A stretch of DNA of 64,000 bases from Anabaena catenula FACHB-362 (lineage in GTDB: Bacteria > Cyanobacteriota > Cyanobacteriia > Cyanobacteriales > Nostocaceae): positions 62,001-126,000 of the forward strand of contig NZ_JACJTQ010000006.1 in assembly GCF_014698735.1 (NCBI RefSeq), in the 5' to 3' direction. Below are positions 36,076 to 45,878 of the stretch, in pieces. The position numbers were made by a program, and so were the translations under genes. How positions within the stretch are numbered: position 1 is the stretch's first letter; each line of letters begins with the position of its first letter. The notes beneath the pieces were generated by a model. That model saw only the letters and a list, made by a program, of their open reading frames with translations, did not search any database and was not told the origin of the DNA.

Positions 36076-37575
36076 TTATGATTGTTCCTTGATTCTTTGC
36101 TGTAAAGCGTCTCGTGCTTGTTCGCGGTCGTCAAAATGGATTTTTTCAGTACCGAGAATTTGATAATCTTCGTGACCTTTACCAGCCAACAACACCCCAT
36201 CACCTGGTTTTGCTTGTAAAATAGCAGTACGAATTGCAGTGGCGCGATCGCATATTACCATCGGTTGAACAGAATCAGGAATACCAGCCAGCACATCTTG
36301 TAGAATCTTTTCTGGGTCTTCAGTGCGGGGATTATCTGAAGTCACCACAGCCACATCAGCTAATTGGGCGGCTATTTTTCCCATTTTAGGACGTTTAGTG
36401 CGATCGCGATCACCCCCACAACCAAACACACATATCATTTTACCAGGAATAAAGGGACGAGCCGCTTTCAGCAAATTCTCCAAACTATCAGGAGTATGAG
36501 CATAATCCACAATCACGCTAATATCTTGGTCATCACTAATTTGTACCCGTTCCATACGTCCAGGAACACCAGGAAAATCAGGAATCCCATTGGCTACCAA
36601 TTGCAAATCTAACCCCAAATGTAAAACCGCACCAACAGCAGCCAAAAGATTTTCTAAATTATACTGACCAACTAAAGGCGAAGAAAAAGCCACATCACCC
36701 TTTGGTGTATGTAAAATTCCATTTACACCATTTGGCTGATAACTTAAATCACTCATCCAAAAATCGGCGTTATTATCATTAACACTGTAACTCCAAACCC
36801 GTTCTCGACTCAAACCAGCAATTAACCGTTTTCCATATTCATCATCAGCGTTAATAATTGCCCGTCCTTGGAGATAATCAGGACTAAATAACAACGCCTT
36901 CGCTGCAAAATAATCCTCCATATCTGTGTGATAGTCAAGATGGTCTTGGGTAAGATTGCTAAACACCCCCACCTCAAACGGACAACCCAAAACCCTACCC
37001 TGTGCTAAAGCGTGGGAACTGACTTCCATTACCCCAAACTCACAACCAGCATTTACCGCTGCGGCTAACTGTTGTTGTAATTCCACCGCAAAAGGAGTAG
37101 TGTGAACAGCAGTTTGTTCAAAACCCGGCCAACGAGTGTAGAGAGTTCCCAGCAAAGCCGTAGGTAAACTAGCTTTCGTAATAAAATATTCAATTAAGTG
37201 AGTAGTAGTAGTCTTGCCATTTGTACCAGTTACACCCACCAATTTCAGCTTTTGTCCAGGATAACCGTAAAAAGCGGCTGCAATTTGAGCGCAAGCTTTC
37301 GTCATATTACCGGCAGGAATCACCATAGATTCTGATGTCGGCGGATTTTTCTGGATAGCTTCGGGAGAAACAATAGCCGCAACCGCACCAGAAGCCAAAG
37401 CACTCGACCAAAACTCCCCACCATCTACTCTAGTTCCTGGCATCCCAATAAACAAATCTCCCACACCGCAAGCATGAGAGTTAGTTTTAATGCCCTTAAC
37501 TTCCACATCGACTAAACTAGGATTTTCCAGACCTTCTACTGTCGCTAGTAATTCCCTTAAGTTCATTTGCTGCAC
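36076..37575 (-). CDS. murE: UDP-MurNAc-tripeptide synthetase MurE
   Basis: A 499-residue Mur ligase adding the third amino acid to the peptidoglycan stem peptide in the cytoplasm. ATP loop GVTGTNGKTTTTHLIE, carbamylated-lysine region, and the substrate-selecting motif SDNPRTEDP, whose DNPR is the mark of meso-diaminopimelate-specific enzymes. Three-domain length is normal. ATG 37575 is the first start. The glutaredoxin-like gene lies 23 bases upstream on the same strand and is probably in the same transcript. Confidence 0.97.
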   Translation of the reverse strand: MQQMNLRELLATVEGLENPSLVDVEVKGIKTNSHACGVGDLFIGMPGTRVDGGEFWSSALASGAVAAIVSPEAIQKNPPTSESMVIPAGNMTKACAQIAAAFYGYPGQKLKLVGVTGTNGKTTTTHLIEYFITKASLPTALLGTLYTRWPGFEQTAVHTTPFAVELQQQLAAAVNAGCEFGVMEVSSHALAQGRVLGCPFEVGVFSNLTQDHLDYHTDMEDYFAAKALLFSPDYLQGRAIINADDEYGKRLIAGLSRERVWSYSVNDNNADFWMSDLSYQPNGVNGILHTPKGDVAFSSPLVGQYNLENLLAAVGAVLHLGLDLQLVANGIPDFPGVPGRMERVQISDDQDISVIVDYAHTPDSLENLLKAARPFIPGKMICVFGCGGDRDRTKRPKMGKIAAQLADVAVVTSDNPRTEDPEKILQDVLAGIPDSVQPMVICDRATAIRTAILQAKPGDGVLLAGKGHEDYQILGTEKIHFDDREQARDALQQRIKEQS

Positions 37576-37598
37576 CTCGCCACAAGCTTTACTTGCGC

Positions 37599-37886
37599 CT
37601 ATTCTGCATTATTTTTTTCTAAATTGGACATATATTTCCACAGCATTTGTTGTAATTGCGTGACACTAGCACGAGGAGAAGGACGGGTTACAGGATGTTC
37701 TACCTCTGAGTCATCCTGTATTAGATACAGTACAGGTATTTCATACTGATATTTACCAAACCAATCTTCACGAGTTGTAATATCTCTAATTTCTAACTCA
37801 AAACTAGGATCTGCGATTTGTTCAAGCTTTTCTTGCAAGCCTTCGCACAAATGACAACCGGGTTTACTGTATAAAATTAATCGCAT
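37599..37886 (-). CDS. Glutaredoxin-family (thioredoxin-fold) protein
   Basis: A 95-residue thioredoxin-fold protein with a CxxC dithiol, KPGCHLCEGL (Cys11, Cys14), and the cis-proline strand YEIPVLYLI. It belongs to the DUF836/glutaredoxin-like group; the redox partner is unknown. An upstream extension (to 37973) would add 29 residues translated from direct GTGACAG repeats and is rejected. The true start is ATG 37886. It lies just upstream of murE. Confidence 0.85.
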   Translation of the reverse strand: MRLILYSKPGCHLCEGLQEKLEQIADPSFELEIRDITTREDWFGKYQYEIPVLYLIQDDSEVEHPVTRPSPRASVTQLQQMLWKYMSNLEKNNAE

Positions 37887-37894
37887 AGGCAGGA

Positions 37895-38042
37895 AGGAGG
37901 TGACAGGTGACAGGTGACAGGTGACAGTGAAGAGGCAAGAGGTAAGAGGTAAGAGGTAAGAGGTAAGAGACAAGTATTTTTCTTCTCTGCCCCCTGCCTT
38001 CTGCCTCCTGCCCCCTGCCTTCTGCCTCCTGCCCCCTGCTTT
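37895..38042. repeat. Short tandem repeat cluster
   Basis: Four GTGACAG units, five AAGAGGT units, then CTGCCTTCTGCCTCCTGCC heptamers between the glutaredoxin-like gene and purF. Confidence 0.85.
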
Positions 38043-38069
38043 TGTGATGTAGTGAGTTTTGAAGAACGA

Positions 38070-39530
38070 CTAAACGCCGATTTTTTCCAACATCAATTTA
38101 GAACGTTTCACCTGTTCAGGAATAGCAACCGGATAATCACCAGTAAAACAAGCAGAACAGAAATTATTCGTATCTTCTTTGGTTTCTTCCAACATTCCGT
38201 CCCAACTCAGATAAGCAAGGCTATCAACTTCTAATTGTTTCGCAATTTCTGCCACTGATTTAGTAGCAGCAATTAATTGATCCTGAGTATCGGTATCAAT
38301 CCCATAGAAACAAGGATGAGTGACAGGAGGTGAAGAAATTCTCATGTGTACTTCCACCGCACCGGCTTCACGCAGGGTTTTGACGAGTTTACGGCTGGTA
38401 GTACCCCGCACAATGGAATCATCGACAATGATCACTCTTTTACCAGCTAACACATCTTTGAGGGGGTTGAGTTTCATCCGCAAACCTAACTCCCGCATGG
38501 CTTGTGTCGGCTGAATAAAGGTGCGTCCAACGTAGCGATTTTTAATCAGTCCTTCACCGTAGGGAATACCAGAAGCTTGGGAAAAGCCAATTGCAGCAGG
38601 TATGCCAGAATCAGGAACTCCAAAAACTATATCGGCATTTACGGGAGATTCTTTGGCTATTCTTCGTCCTAACCGCATCCGATAACTATATAAAGTTTCG
38701 TTGTGCATGATGCTATCAGGACGGGCAAAATAGATCATTTCAAAGATACACAGTTTGCGTTCTGGCTGTTGACTCCAATGGAAGGAAGCTAAACCGGCTT
38801 CGGTGATCCAAACTAACTCCCCTGGTTCCACATCTCGCAGGTATTCAGCACCAATAATATCCAAACCGCAAGTTTCGGAAGCAAGAACGTAACGCACAGG
38901 ATCACTATCTAAAGTGCCTATGACTAAAGGACGAATCCCATGAGGATCACGCACACCCATCACACCTGTAGGTGTGCCAATAACTAGGCTAAATGCACCT
39001 TCACACCGTTTAAAGGCGAGGATAGAACCTTCTAACCAATCTGCACCGGCATTGACTTCTTGTGCAATCGCATAAGCAATCATTTCTGAGTCGGTTGTGG
39101 TGACTAAGTTAAAATCGCTCTTGAGTAATTCTTCTCGCAGTTTTACAGTATTGACTAAATTACCATTATGTGCTAATGCTAATAAACCTAAGCGAGTTTC
39201 CACCACAGCGGGTTGGGCGTTAACTTTGCGGCTGGAACCGGTGGTTGAATAACGTGTGTGACCAACAGCTAAATTACCGGGTAACTCATCTAAAATGGTT
39301 TCATTAAAGACTTGAGATACCAAACCCATATCTTTGTGTTGGTGTACTACCTGACCCTCAAAGGTAGCAATACCAGCAGATTCTTGACCCCGATGTTGGA
39401 GAGCATACAATCCAAAGTAGGTCAATTTAGCAACGTCTTGTTCTGGGGCGTAGATGCCAAAAACACCACAAGCTTCTTCTGGCTTGTCAGGACGGTGTTC
39501 ATCCGAGGTAACGGAATTAATGGGAATCAT
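38070..39530 (-). CDS. purF: Amidophosphoribosyltransferase
   Basis: A 486-residue enzyme of the first step of purine synthesis, moving glutamine ammonia to PRPP. A 20-residue propeptide precedes the nucleophile Cys21 in EEACGVFGIY. The glutaminase has HRGQESAGIA and GHTRYSTTGSS. The phosphoribosyl domain has the PRPP loop VIIVDDSIVRGTTSRK, and the C terminus has a set of cysteines (SPPVTHPCFYGID, NNFCSACFTGDY) that in the Bacillus-type enzyme hold a 4Fe-4S cluster. purL lies upstream on the same strand, separated by the IsrB element. Confidence 0.97.
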   Translation of the reverse strand: MIPINSVTSDEHRPDKPEEACGVFGIYAPEQDVAKLTYFGLYALQHRGQESAGIATFEGQVVHQHKDMGLVSQVFNETILDELPGNLAVGHTRYSTTGSSRKVNAQPAVVETRLGLLALAHNGNLVNTVKLREELLKSDFNLVTTTDSEMIAYAIAQEVNAGADWLEGSILAFKRCEGAFSLVIGTPTGVMGVRDPHGIRPLVIGTLDSDPVRYVLASETCGLDIIGAEYLRDVEPGELVWITEAGLASFHWSQQPERKLCIFEMIYFARPDSIMHNETLYSYRMRLGRRIAKESPVNADIVFGVPDSGIPAAIGFSQASGIPYGEGLIKNRYVGRTFIQPTQAMRELGLRMKLNPLKDVLAGKRVIIVDDSIVRGTTSRKLVKTLREAGAVEVHMRISSPPVTHPCFYGIDTDTQDQLIAATKSVAEIAKQLEVDSLAYLSWDGMLEETKEDTNNFCSACFTGDYPVAIPEQVKRSKLMLEKIGV

Positions 39531-39547
39531 GCTGGTTTTGCTCCTGG

Positions 39548-39690
<143 letters not shown>

Positions 39691-39877
39691 TAACAAATCT
39701 TTAACCATCCATTAAAACAGTACCGTAAATTGGTCAAGGATAGAGTATGAATTGTAAATTTTCATCTTGTTTTCCGCGAGATAACCCATCCACTCCTTCG
39801 GAGAAGCAAGCTACAGCGAAGCAGGTTGGGGAGGGATAATGCGTTTAATTTAATGGTACTCTTCAAGAAAATTTCGC

Positions 39878-40984
39878 CTACGACACTGTTAAATTAAACA
39901 TTTTCCGAGTTGACAACACGATTAAACCCGTGTTTCGCTGTATCAATCGGACTTTTATAGCTGTACATTGACCCAATCTTTTCCAAGATGCGTCACTAAC
40001 TGAAACTTGTTTTTCCGTGTCTCCACTAACCCAAGCGAAAAATGTTTTCTTACCTTGAGTAGCTTCTACAAAATCACCTTTTCTAAATCCATGCCTTGTT
40101 GTAGTTCCACCATATTTACGTCTATTCCCACCTTTCGAGAAAACCATTAAATGTAGTTGCCTACGACTAATTGGAGGACGACGTAAAATAGTAAATTGCG
40201 ACTCAGTAATAGTTACATTACCTACCCAAGACGCACCATGATTTTTAATGTCATTCCATGTTTGGTATTTCACAAATTCGGAACTTGCTAAGGTGACAGC
40301 ATCAACAGCATGAGTTTCCGGGATTTGCAAAGACTTTTCTAATTTTTCTTTATGCAATCCTAAATATTTACGAAGATTTGATGTTTCCCAACCTTTTTTT
40401 AGAGTCACTTTGGCAAGTTCAGATAATCGGTTAATTTGATATCTTTGACCTACCATAACCGGACTAAAACTCTTATTTCCTCGTGCTTCTACCTCTTCAA
40501 CGATAATTGTTTTGACTGGGTAAATATCACATAATAAAGTTATTGTTCTATATTCTAAGTCTTTGTTTGCTCGAACACTTGGAGGAAGTTTAGAACTCCG
40601 ACGATTTTCAAATCTAGTCTGACGATGACTACGTTTATTGAAAGACAATTTTCGGTTAATTCTTCTACCGCGTCTACTACGTCGCATCATAGCTCTTTGC
40701 TCCATTCTGTCTTTAACTGTTTTGAATGGAAGAACTAGGTGCAACATTTGTAAGGTATATTTCTTGGTTTGAACCGCGATCCCAGAAAACATTTTACCTA
40801 GGTCTAAACCAATTACGATTTCTTGAGCTTTTGTCTTAGATGGTTCAGTTATCAACTGGACATAAAAAATACCTAATTTGTTGAATTTACCAATTGCTTT
40901 ACCTTCTTGAATCCAACGTCTAGCGCGGCTAGGCTTGGTTGGCATTAATGGAATATTTTCTGCTGAAATTACAGGTACTCGCAT
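39878..40984 (-). CDS. isrB: IsrB-type RNA-guided nuclease (IscB relative without HNH domain)
   Basis: A 368-residue protein of the IscB/IsrB family, mobile-element proteins related to the ancestor of Cas9. The N-terminal PLMP domain shows IPLMPTKPSRAR (11-22). RuvC-I is IGLDLGKMFSGIAV with Asp61, the arginine-rich bridge helix MMRRSRRGRRINRK spans 99-112, RuvC-II is TIIVEEVEARG (Glu163/164), and RuvC-III is ETHAVDAV (His225, Asp228). Only about 60 residues separate RuvC-II and III and no HNH motif is present, so it is IsrB-like, predicted to nick one strand. I start at ATG 40984; an in-frame TTG at 41143 would read through the presumed omega-RNA. It sits between purL and purF on their strand. 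Confidence 0.85.
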   Translation of the reverse strand: MRVPVISAENIPLMPTKPSRARRWIQEGKAIGKFNKLGIFYVQLITEPSKTKAQEIVIGLDLGKMFSGIAVQTKKYTLQMLHLVLPFKTVKDRMEQRAMMRRSRRGRRINRKLSFNKRSHRQTRFENRRSSKLPPSVRANKDLEYRTITLLCDIYPVKTIIVEEVEARGNKSFSPVMVGQRYQINRLSELAKVTLKKGWETSNLRKYLGLHKEKLEKSLQIPETHAVDAVTLASSEFVKYQTWNDIKNHGASWVGNVTITESQFTILRRPPISRRQLHLMVFSKGGNRRKYGGTTTRHGFRKGDFVEATQGKKTFFAWVSGDTEKQVSVSDASWKRLGQCTAIKVRLIQRNTGLIVLSTRKMFNLTVS

Positions 40985-41200
40985 AAAGAGATAATCCTTG
41001 GAGTAAAAGTTTAAGTCCCCTCGCCCAACTAATCCAAAATGTCTTGGCTCAACCCAACGACTAAACAAATAGTCTTGCAGATAATCCAAACTGAGGAAGT
41101 ATTTGGAAGTGCGTATCAGGATTAGTCTCAGTGGGCTAGTCAAACACGTAATCTTTGTTAATTACAAGCCCCATCCCTATTGACGGGTGGGGTTATTGAC
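40985..41200 (-). ncRNA. Candidate omega-RNA (HEARO) of the isrB element
   Basis: Family knowledge places the guide-bearing omega-RNA directly upstream of the iscB/isrB start. Here 216 bases between isrB and the purL 3' end are rich in stems. The clearest is CCCCACCC...GGGATGGGG at 41169-41192 on the minus strand, and other G-rich segments (GTTGGGTTGAGCCAAGAC, TTGGGCGAGGGGAC) could form pseudoknots. The guide should be the sequence just 5' of the scaffold, which here is purL 3' flank. Boundaries are inferred. Confidence 0.55.
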
Positions 41201-41226
41201 GTTCAATCCTTGATTTTTGATGTTGA

Positions 41227-44200
41227 TTAGGTATTGGTATAAATGGCGAGACGTTTAGAGATGGACTGAGAATAGCGATCGCTCATATCTTCGAGACTAA
41301 CCTGGAGTAACTTGTGGTTATCTGCGGTTAAAATCTGCAAATTAGGCGAATTAGAAACCGTTCCCAGTTTTTGCCAATTCTCTGTCAGATGTTCCTGTAA
41401 ATAGGATTCCCATTTTTCTTGGTTTTCTTCACTGACAGAAACTAAAATTCTTGCCCCACCTTCACCAAACAATACTTCATCAAATCGTGAATCATGATTT
41501 GCACTAATTGGGAAATTAATCTCAGCACCTAAATTCCCAGAAAGACAAGATTCAGCTAAAGCTACAGCCACACCACCTTCAGCCGAATCATGGGCAGAAT
41601 TTACCCAACGTGCGCGAATACCATCACGACAAGCTTTTTGTACAAGACGTTCTAAATTAAAATCAACTCTAGGTGGCTTCCCTGCGATCGTATGATGAAT
41701 GGTTGCCAAATATTCAGAAGCACCTAATTCAATTGTAGATATTGAATTTGGGATTGGGGATTGAATTGGTAAACCCAAAAGGTAAATTATATCCCCTACA
41801 TTTTGCCAACCTTGTCCGCAAATTTTCGTTAAATCAGGAATCAAGCCCACCATACCCACAACCGGAGTCGGATAAATTGGTTGGGGATTACCTTCCGCAT
41901 CAAAAGTTTCGTTGTAGAGAGAGACATTCCCACCAGTTACCGGCGTTCCCAACTCTTTACACCCTTCACTCAAACCCCGACAAGCGGATGCTAATTGCCA
42001 ATAACCAATCGGTTTTTCTGGACTACCAAAATTGAGGTTATCCGTCACAGCCAGGGGTTCAGCGCCCACACAGCTAAGATTCCGGGCAGCTTCAGCCACT
42101 ACTGCTTTAGCCCCTTCATAAGGATCAAGATAGACATAACGAGAATTACAATCTACCGTAGCCGCAACACCAGATTTTAAATTGGCAATTGGGGATGTAA
42201 GATTAGGAGTTTCTTCTAAAGGACGTAACCGCACCACAGCCGCATCAGCACCACCGGGTAACAATACGGTATTATTCTGAACTTGATGATCATATTGGCG
42301 ATAAACCCAGCTTTTAGAAGCAATAGTGGGAGTATCTAGCAAAGTTAATAAAATCTGATTCCAACTTTGCAGACTTCCCTCAATTTCAATACCCGCAACA
42401 TTGCAAACAGGTAAACTAGCACTTGTCCATTGCCAAGCTTTTTGTGCATATTCGGGTAGTTCTGTCAATAATTCTCTTTCATACAAAGGCGTATTTTCCG
42501 CCAAAGCATCAGCGGGGATTTCTGCGGCAATTTTCCCCTCAAACAGAATCCTGACAATAGGTTCGGCAATTACCGTACCTGCCACAACGGCTTGTAGTCC
42601 CCAACGATGGAAAATATCAATTAATTCCTGTTCTCGTCCTTTATGGGCAACAAACAACATTCGTTCTTGAGATTCCGAAAGCAGGTATTCATAGGGAATC
42701 ATCCCCAATTCCCGCACCGGAATTTTATCTAAATCGAATTCAATCCCGACACCACCTTTAGCAGCCATTTCCGAAGTGGAACAGGTGATACCCGCAGCGC
42801 CCATATCTTGGGCAGCAACTACAGCCCCGGTTTTAAATGCCTCTAAACAAGCTTCAATTAAGGACTTTTCTAAAAATGGATCTCCTACTTGCACCGCAGG
42901 ACGGTTATCCATTGATTCATCAGTTAATTCAGCACTGGCAAAACTTGCGCCTCCCATGCCATCCCGTCCGGTGGTTGAACCCACATACAGCACCGGATTT
43001 CCTAAGCCGGAAGCCCCTGATTTAACAATTTCTGACGTTTCCATCAATCCCAAAGCCATGACGTTGACTAGGGGATTTCCAGAGTAGGCGGAATCAAAAT
43101 ACACTTCACCACCAACTGTGGGAACACCAACGCAGTTATGGGTGACAATTCCAGATGAAGTGACAAAAAGATGGGTGTTATCTACTTCTACATCGTAAAC
43201 ATCACATTCATCAACGGTTTGGCATTCGATACTTTTAATTTTGACAACAGCTACATCTGCCGCAGACTGAGTAAAACGTGGGAATGAATATTTACTTCCA
43301 TTGTAACGATTAAGGGCAACTGCTAATTCTGCATTTCGCTGTTGACTAAAGACAGTTGCTAATTCTTTCAAGCCCGCAAAATTACTAACTTCCAATTGCC
43401 ATAATGGTTTGCGAATGTGCTTACGTCCCTCTATTTCTCCTTCGCCACCTGCTCTTTGATAAATATAGGGCATGACTCCTTGACTTTGCAGCAGGATAAC
43501 TGTTTGTTCAAACAATTTATGGCTAGTTGTCCCAAAACTAATTTTGGCATGATTACCATTAGTTTTTGTGGTCATTGAACCGTCACCACGGAGTAAACCT
43601 TTCAGGGCTTCACGCTGCAAATTTTGTGACCATTGAAAAATACAAGAGGGAAAAGCCTTATTACTGGCTTGAGTTCCACATTGCCATACATTTTTGAGGA
43701 AATGCCCTAATAACCAAGAAGTGGCATAAACAGCAATAGTAGAAGCGCGTTTTTCTACACAGGGGCGTAATCCTAATTGCTTCAAGCCAGCAATTACATC
43801 TTCAACATACTCTGTTTCATGGTGGGCAAAGGTGAAAATAATTTTGTATGTGTTGCCATTTTGGGAAACGCAGCCTTCAGACAAGAAATAGCCAATTAAT
43901 CGGGCAAATAATTCATTTGGCTGAATCACTGCTGGCATATAGTTAGCTTTGCCACGTCGAAATAGACTAACATCGCTACGGGAAACATTCAGCAGCAGTT
44001 CTAAGGCTAAAAAGTGAGAAAGTGGCAGTCTACCAGTGCTTAAATATTGATGACGGTTGGTAGCTGAAGATTCAATTAACCGTAATGCAGTCCGCACAAC
44101 TTCCGTGACTTGCCAATTTTCTGGTAGTTGGACATAAACATCTTTACCACTAGCATCTTCTGGATTTAAACCAGCAATTAAGTCCAGGGGTGCGTCTTGG

Positions 44201-45057
44201 TTTTCTCCTGGTTCTAATTCGGGTAAAGCGGTGATAATGGGAATTTGATCACCCACTTTTAAAGATTGTGCCGGGGCTACATCCCATTGACCTTCTACAC
44301 AAATTAGCATGGGATGGTCTGGTGTGACTATCAGTTTACGCCCCAAAGCAGTGCGGATAGTCATGAGATTTTGGGTACAACGCTTGAAAATACGGCGGAC
44401 ACGCTGCCAACTTACAGTATGCTGATCTGGGTCTAAAGACAGGGTTGTAACCGCATTAGCATCTTCTATTTCTAAAGTGCTGACACCAGCAGGTAAGCGC
44501 GATTCGACAAAATTACCAATGGTGTCAAAATGCACACCCTGTTTATCTTTCCAGATAAATGTTTCGTCGCTAACCAAGCAGTTACCATAATGGGAGATTC
44601 CCGCTACAACACCTGTAAACAATCTTTGGGTTTTTGGATCATTCAAATCACCAAACCGCAAAGAATTTAATAAAGCTATGGGACGCGCCCCCATTGTAAA
44701 GATATCTCTTAATATCCCACCTACTCCGGTTGCAGCACCTTGGAATGGTTCAACGGCGGAAGGGTGGTTATGGGATTCTATTTTAAACGCTAATTGTAGT
44801 CCGTCGCCGATATCCACAACTCCTGCATTTTCACCTGGTCCCACAAGGATGCGGGGGCCTGTGGTGGGAAACTGTTTGAGTAAAGGACGGGAATTTTTAT
44901 AACAGCAATGTTCTGACCACATTACCCCAAACATACCTAGTTCGGCTTTGTTGGGATGACGGCCTAAGCGGCGGACAATTTCGGTATATTCTTCTGGTTT
45001 TATGCCTTCTGAGGCTATTTCTTGGGGAGAAAAGGGATTTTCGGAAATGGTGGTCAT
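41227..45057 (-). CDS. purL: Phosphoribosylformylglycinamidine synthase PurL, interrupted by an intein
   Basis: The open frame codes for 1276 residues, about 480 more than normal PurL. Residues 1-159 and 642-1276 together give a 794-residue small-type FGAM synthase (ATP-dependent conversion of FGAR to FGAM, step 4 of purine synthesis), beginning with the typical [20 protein letters not shown] and [15 protein letters not shown] and containing two AIR-synthase-like halves ([23 protein letters not shown]). The extra segment is an intein between GISHYGN and [10 protein letters not shown] (see separate entry). Without splicing the enzyme would be broken at its glycine-rich core, so efficient protein splicing must be essential for purine autotrophy. 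Confidence 0.96.
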   Translation of the reverse strand: MTTISENPFSPQEIASEGIKPEEYTEIVRRLGRHPNKAELGMFGVMWSEHCCYKNSRPLLKQFPTTGPRILVGPGENAGVVDIGDGLQLAFKIESHNHPSAVEPFQGAATGVGGILRDIFTMGARPIALLNSLRFGDLNDPKTQRLFTGVVAGISHYGNCLVSDETFIWKDKQGVHFDTIGNFVESRLPAGVSTLEIEDANAVTTLSLDPDQHTVSWQRVRRIFKRCTQNLMTIRTALGRKLIVTPDHPMLICVEGQWDVAPAQSLKVGDQIPIITALPELEPGENQDAPLDLIAGLNPEDASGKDVYVQLPENWQVTEVVRTALRLIESSATNRHQYLSTGRLPLSHFLALELLLNVSRSDVSLFRRGKANYMPAVIQPNELFARLIGYFLSEGCVSQNGNTYKIIFTFAHHETEYVEDVIAGLKQLGLRPCVEKRASTIAVYATSWLLGHFLKNVWQCGTQASNKAFPSCIFQWSQNLQREALKGLLRGDGSMTTKTNGNHAKISFGTTSHKLFEQTVILLQSQGVMPYIYQRAGGEGEIEGRKHIRKPLWQLEVSNFAGLKELATVFSQQRNAELAVALNRYNGSKYSFPRFTQSAADVAVVKIKSIECQTVDECDVYDVEVDNTHLFVTSSGIVTHNCVGVPTVGGEVYFDSAYSGNPLVNVMALGLMETSEIVKSGASGLGNPVLYVGSTTGRDGMGGASFASAELTDESMDNRPAVQVGDPFLEKSLIEACLEAFKTGAVVAAQDMGAAGITCSTSEMAAKGGVGIEFDLDKIPVRELGMIPYEYLLSESQERMLFVAHKGREQELIDIFHRWGLQAVVAGTVIAEPIVRILFEGKIAAEIPADALAENTPLYERELLTELPEYAQKAWQWTSASLPVCNVAGIEIEGSLQSWNQILLTLLDTPTIASKSWVYRQYDHQVQNNTVLLPGGADAAVVRLRPLEETPNLTSPIANLKSGVAATVDCNSRYVYLDPYEGAKAVVAEAARNLSCVGAEPLAVTDNLNFGSPEKPIGYWQLASACRGLSEGCKELGTPVTGGNVSLYNETFDAEGNPQPIYPTPVVGMVGLIPDLTKICGQGWQNVGDIIYLLGLPIQSPIPNSISTIELGASEYLATIHHTIAGKPPRVDFNLERLVQKACRDGIRARWVNSAHDSAEGGVAVALAESCLSGNLGAEINFPISANHDSRFDEVLFGEGGARILVSVSEENQEKWESYLQEHLTENWQKLGTVSNSPNLQILTADNHKLLQVSLEDMSDRYSQSISKRLAIYTNT
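43135..44580 (-). mobile_element. PurL intein with LAGLIDADG homing endonuclease
   Basis: In-frame 482-residue intein, residues 160-641 of the purL frame. Block A starts with Cys160 ([10 protein letters not shown]). Block B is LIVTPDHPM with Thr245 and His248. Block F is [12 protein letters not shown], and block G ends GIVTHN with His640, Asn641 and the +1 residue Cys642, so all splicing residues are present. Between B and F lie two dodecapeptide motifs, [13 protein letters not shown] (383-395) and [10 protein letters not shown] (485-494), with acidic residues Glu394 and Asp492. That predicts an active LAGLIDADG/DOD endonuclease. The element is complete and not eroded. Confidence 0.95.
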
Positions 45058-45196
45058 GGAAGCTTATGCACCAAGAGGACAGAGAAATATTCTATCTGAG
45101 ATCCTCGACTTCTTTTTTTTAATCTGGTCAATCAATTATAAATTGATGTCAGTAGTTGGGTATCTGGAAGTGCGGCAGCCCTGTCTACTGTACAAT

Positions 45197-45254
45197 GTTT
45201 TATGGAACGAATAAATTACTGTCAAATTATTCAAAATATCTTAAGTAATCATTT
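45197..45254 (+). pseudogene. Fragment of a xisI-like gene (5' end only)
   Basis: About 58 bases starting just before ATG 45202 (MERINYCQIIQNILSNH) are nearly identical to the start of the xisI relic at 46044. The fragment stops exactly at the hicB stop codon (45254), so the hicAB block appears to have cut or displaced the copy. Confidence 0.7.
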
Positions 45255-45466
45255 TAAATCAAAACTTCAACTTCTTGGGCGATACTTGTAGGCTGAGGAA
45301 TTGGTAAACCTGACTCTATTAAACCTTCTATATGAAATTCTATGGCTTCAACAATCATTTGTTGGACTTCTGCTAATGTTTCAGCCACAGCTATACAACC
45401 GGGTAAGTCGGGAACATAAGCACCATAACTGGTATTTCCTTTTTCAATTACTACTGCATAACGCAT
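45254..45466 (-). CDS. hicB: HicB-family antitoxin
   Basis: A 70-residue antitoxin with the partial RNase-H-like fold of HicB: MRYAVVIEKGNTSYGAYVPDLPGC, then the AETLAEVQQMIVEAIEFHIE helix. There is no C-terminal ribbon-helix-helix, as in many short HicB proteins. ATG 45466 overlaps the hicA stop (TAATG), which decides the start over an in-frame upstream one. It should bind HicA and repress the operon. Confidence 0.88.
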   Translation of the reverse strand: MRYAVVIEKGNTSYGAYVPDLPGCIAVAETLAEVQQMIVEAIEFHIEGLIESGLPIPQPTSIAQEVEVLI

Positions 45467-45657
45467 TATTCTTCCTCCAATTGAGCTTGTTTCCATATAC
45501 TTTTTAGTGTACCAATGGGTACATCAATATTAGGTTTACCGGAAACTGTAACTGTACCAAGTTTATCAGGGTGTTTAAACTGTCGGTGACTTCCTCTAGT
45601 TCTGGCTAAATACCAACCATCAGCTTCTAGTCGCTGAATCACTACTCTTACTTTCAT
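45466..45657 (-). CDS. hicA: HicA-family mRNA interferase toxin
   Basis: A 63-residue toxin with the dsRNA-binding-like HicA fold. KVRVVIQRLEADGWYLART leads to the catalytic His in RGSHRQFKHP, then TVTVSGKPNIDVPIGTLKSI. Length is normal. Toxin-first order with a one-base overlap to hicB is the standard arrangement. The pair sits between xisI fragments, inside what looks like a decayed xisHI locus. Confidence 0.9.
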   Translation of the reverse strand: MKVRVVIQRLEADGWYLARTRGSHRQFKHPDKLGTVTVSGKPNIDVPIGTLKSIWKQAQLEEE

Positions 45658-45725
45658 ATTAACATCTATCTGTAATCAATGGTTTGATTTATTGTATAAT
45701 TAATTATGTTACTCGCTGATAAAAT

Positions 45726-45878
45726 ATGCAAGATACCCTAACCATTACTATTACCCCAGAACTGAAAGCAGCACTTTTAGAAATTACTCAAGCTGAAGGT
45801 ATATCTGCTGATAGTTTAGTTTGTAAAGCTATTGAGGACTACATTTTTACTCACAAATTACGTTTATTGCGTTCTTAA
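45726..45878 (+). pseudogene. Truncated copy of the antitoxin gene at 48306
   Basis: The first 50 codons, MQDTLTITITPELKAALLE..., are almost identical in DNA to the 70-codon antitoxin gene at 48306, as are about 40 bases upstream (TTTATTGTATAAT...CTCGCTGATAAAAT). Homology ends at GCGTTCT, where the frame meets a TAA and the sequence changes to xisH. The partner PIN toxin is missing, so this is a broken duplicate fused to a xisH relic. Confidence 0.8.

Noticed and set aside
39878-40984. TnpB (IS605-type) identity
   Set aside because: No CxxC zinc finger, and a clear PLMP domain and long bridge helix favour IscB/IsrB.
40985-41143. N-terminal extension of the IsrB protein from TTG 41143
   Set aside because: It has no PLMP-family similarity and overlaps the expected omega-RNA; the PLMP domain starts right after ATG 40984.
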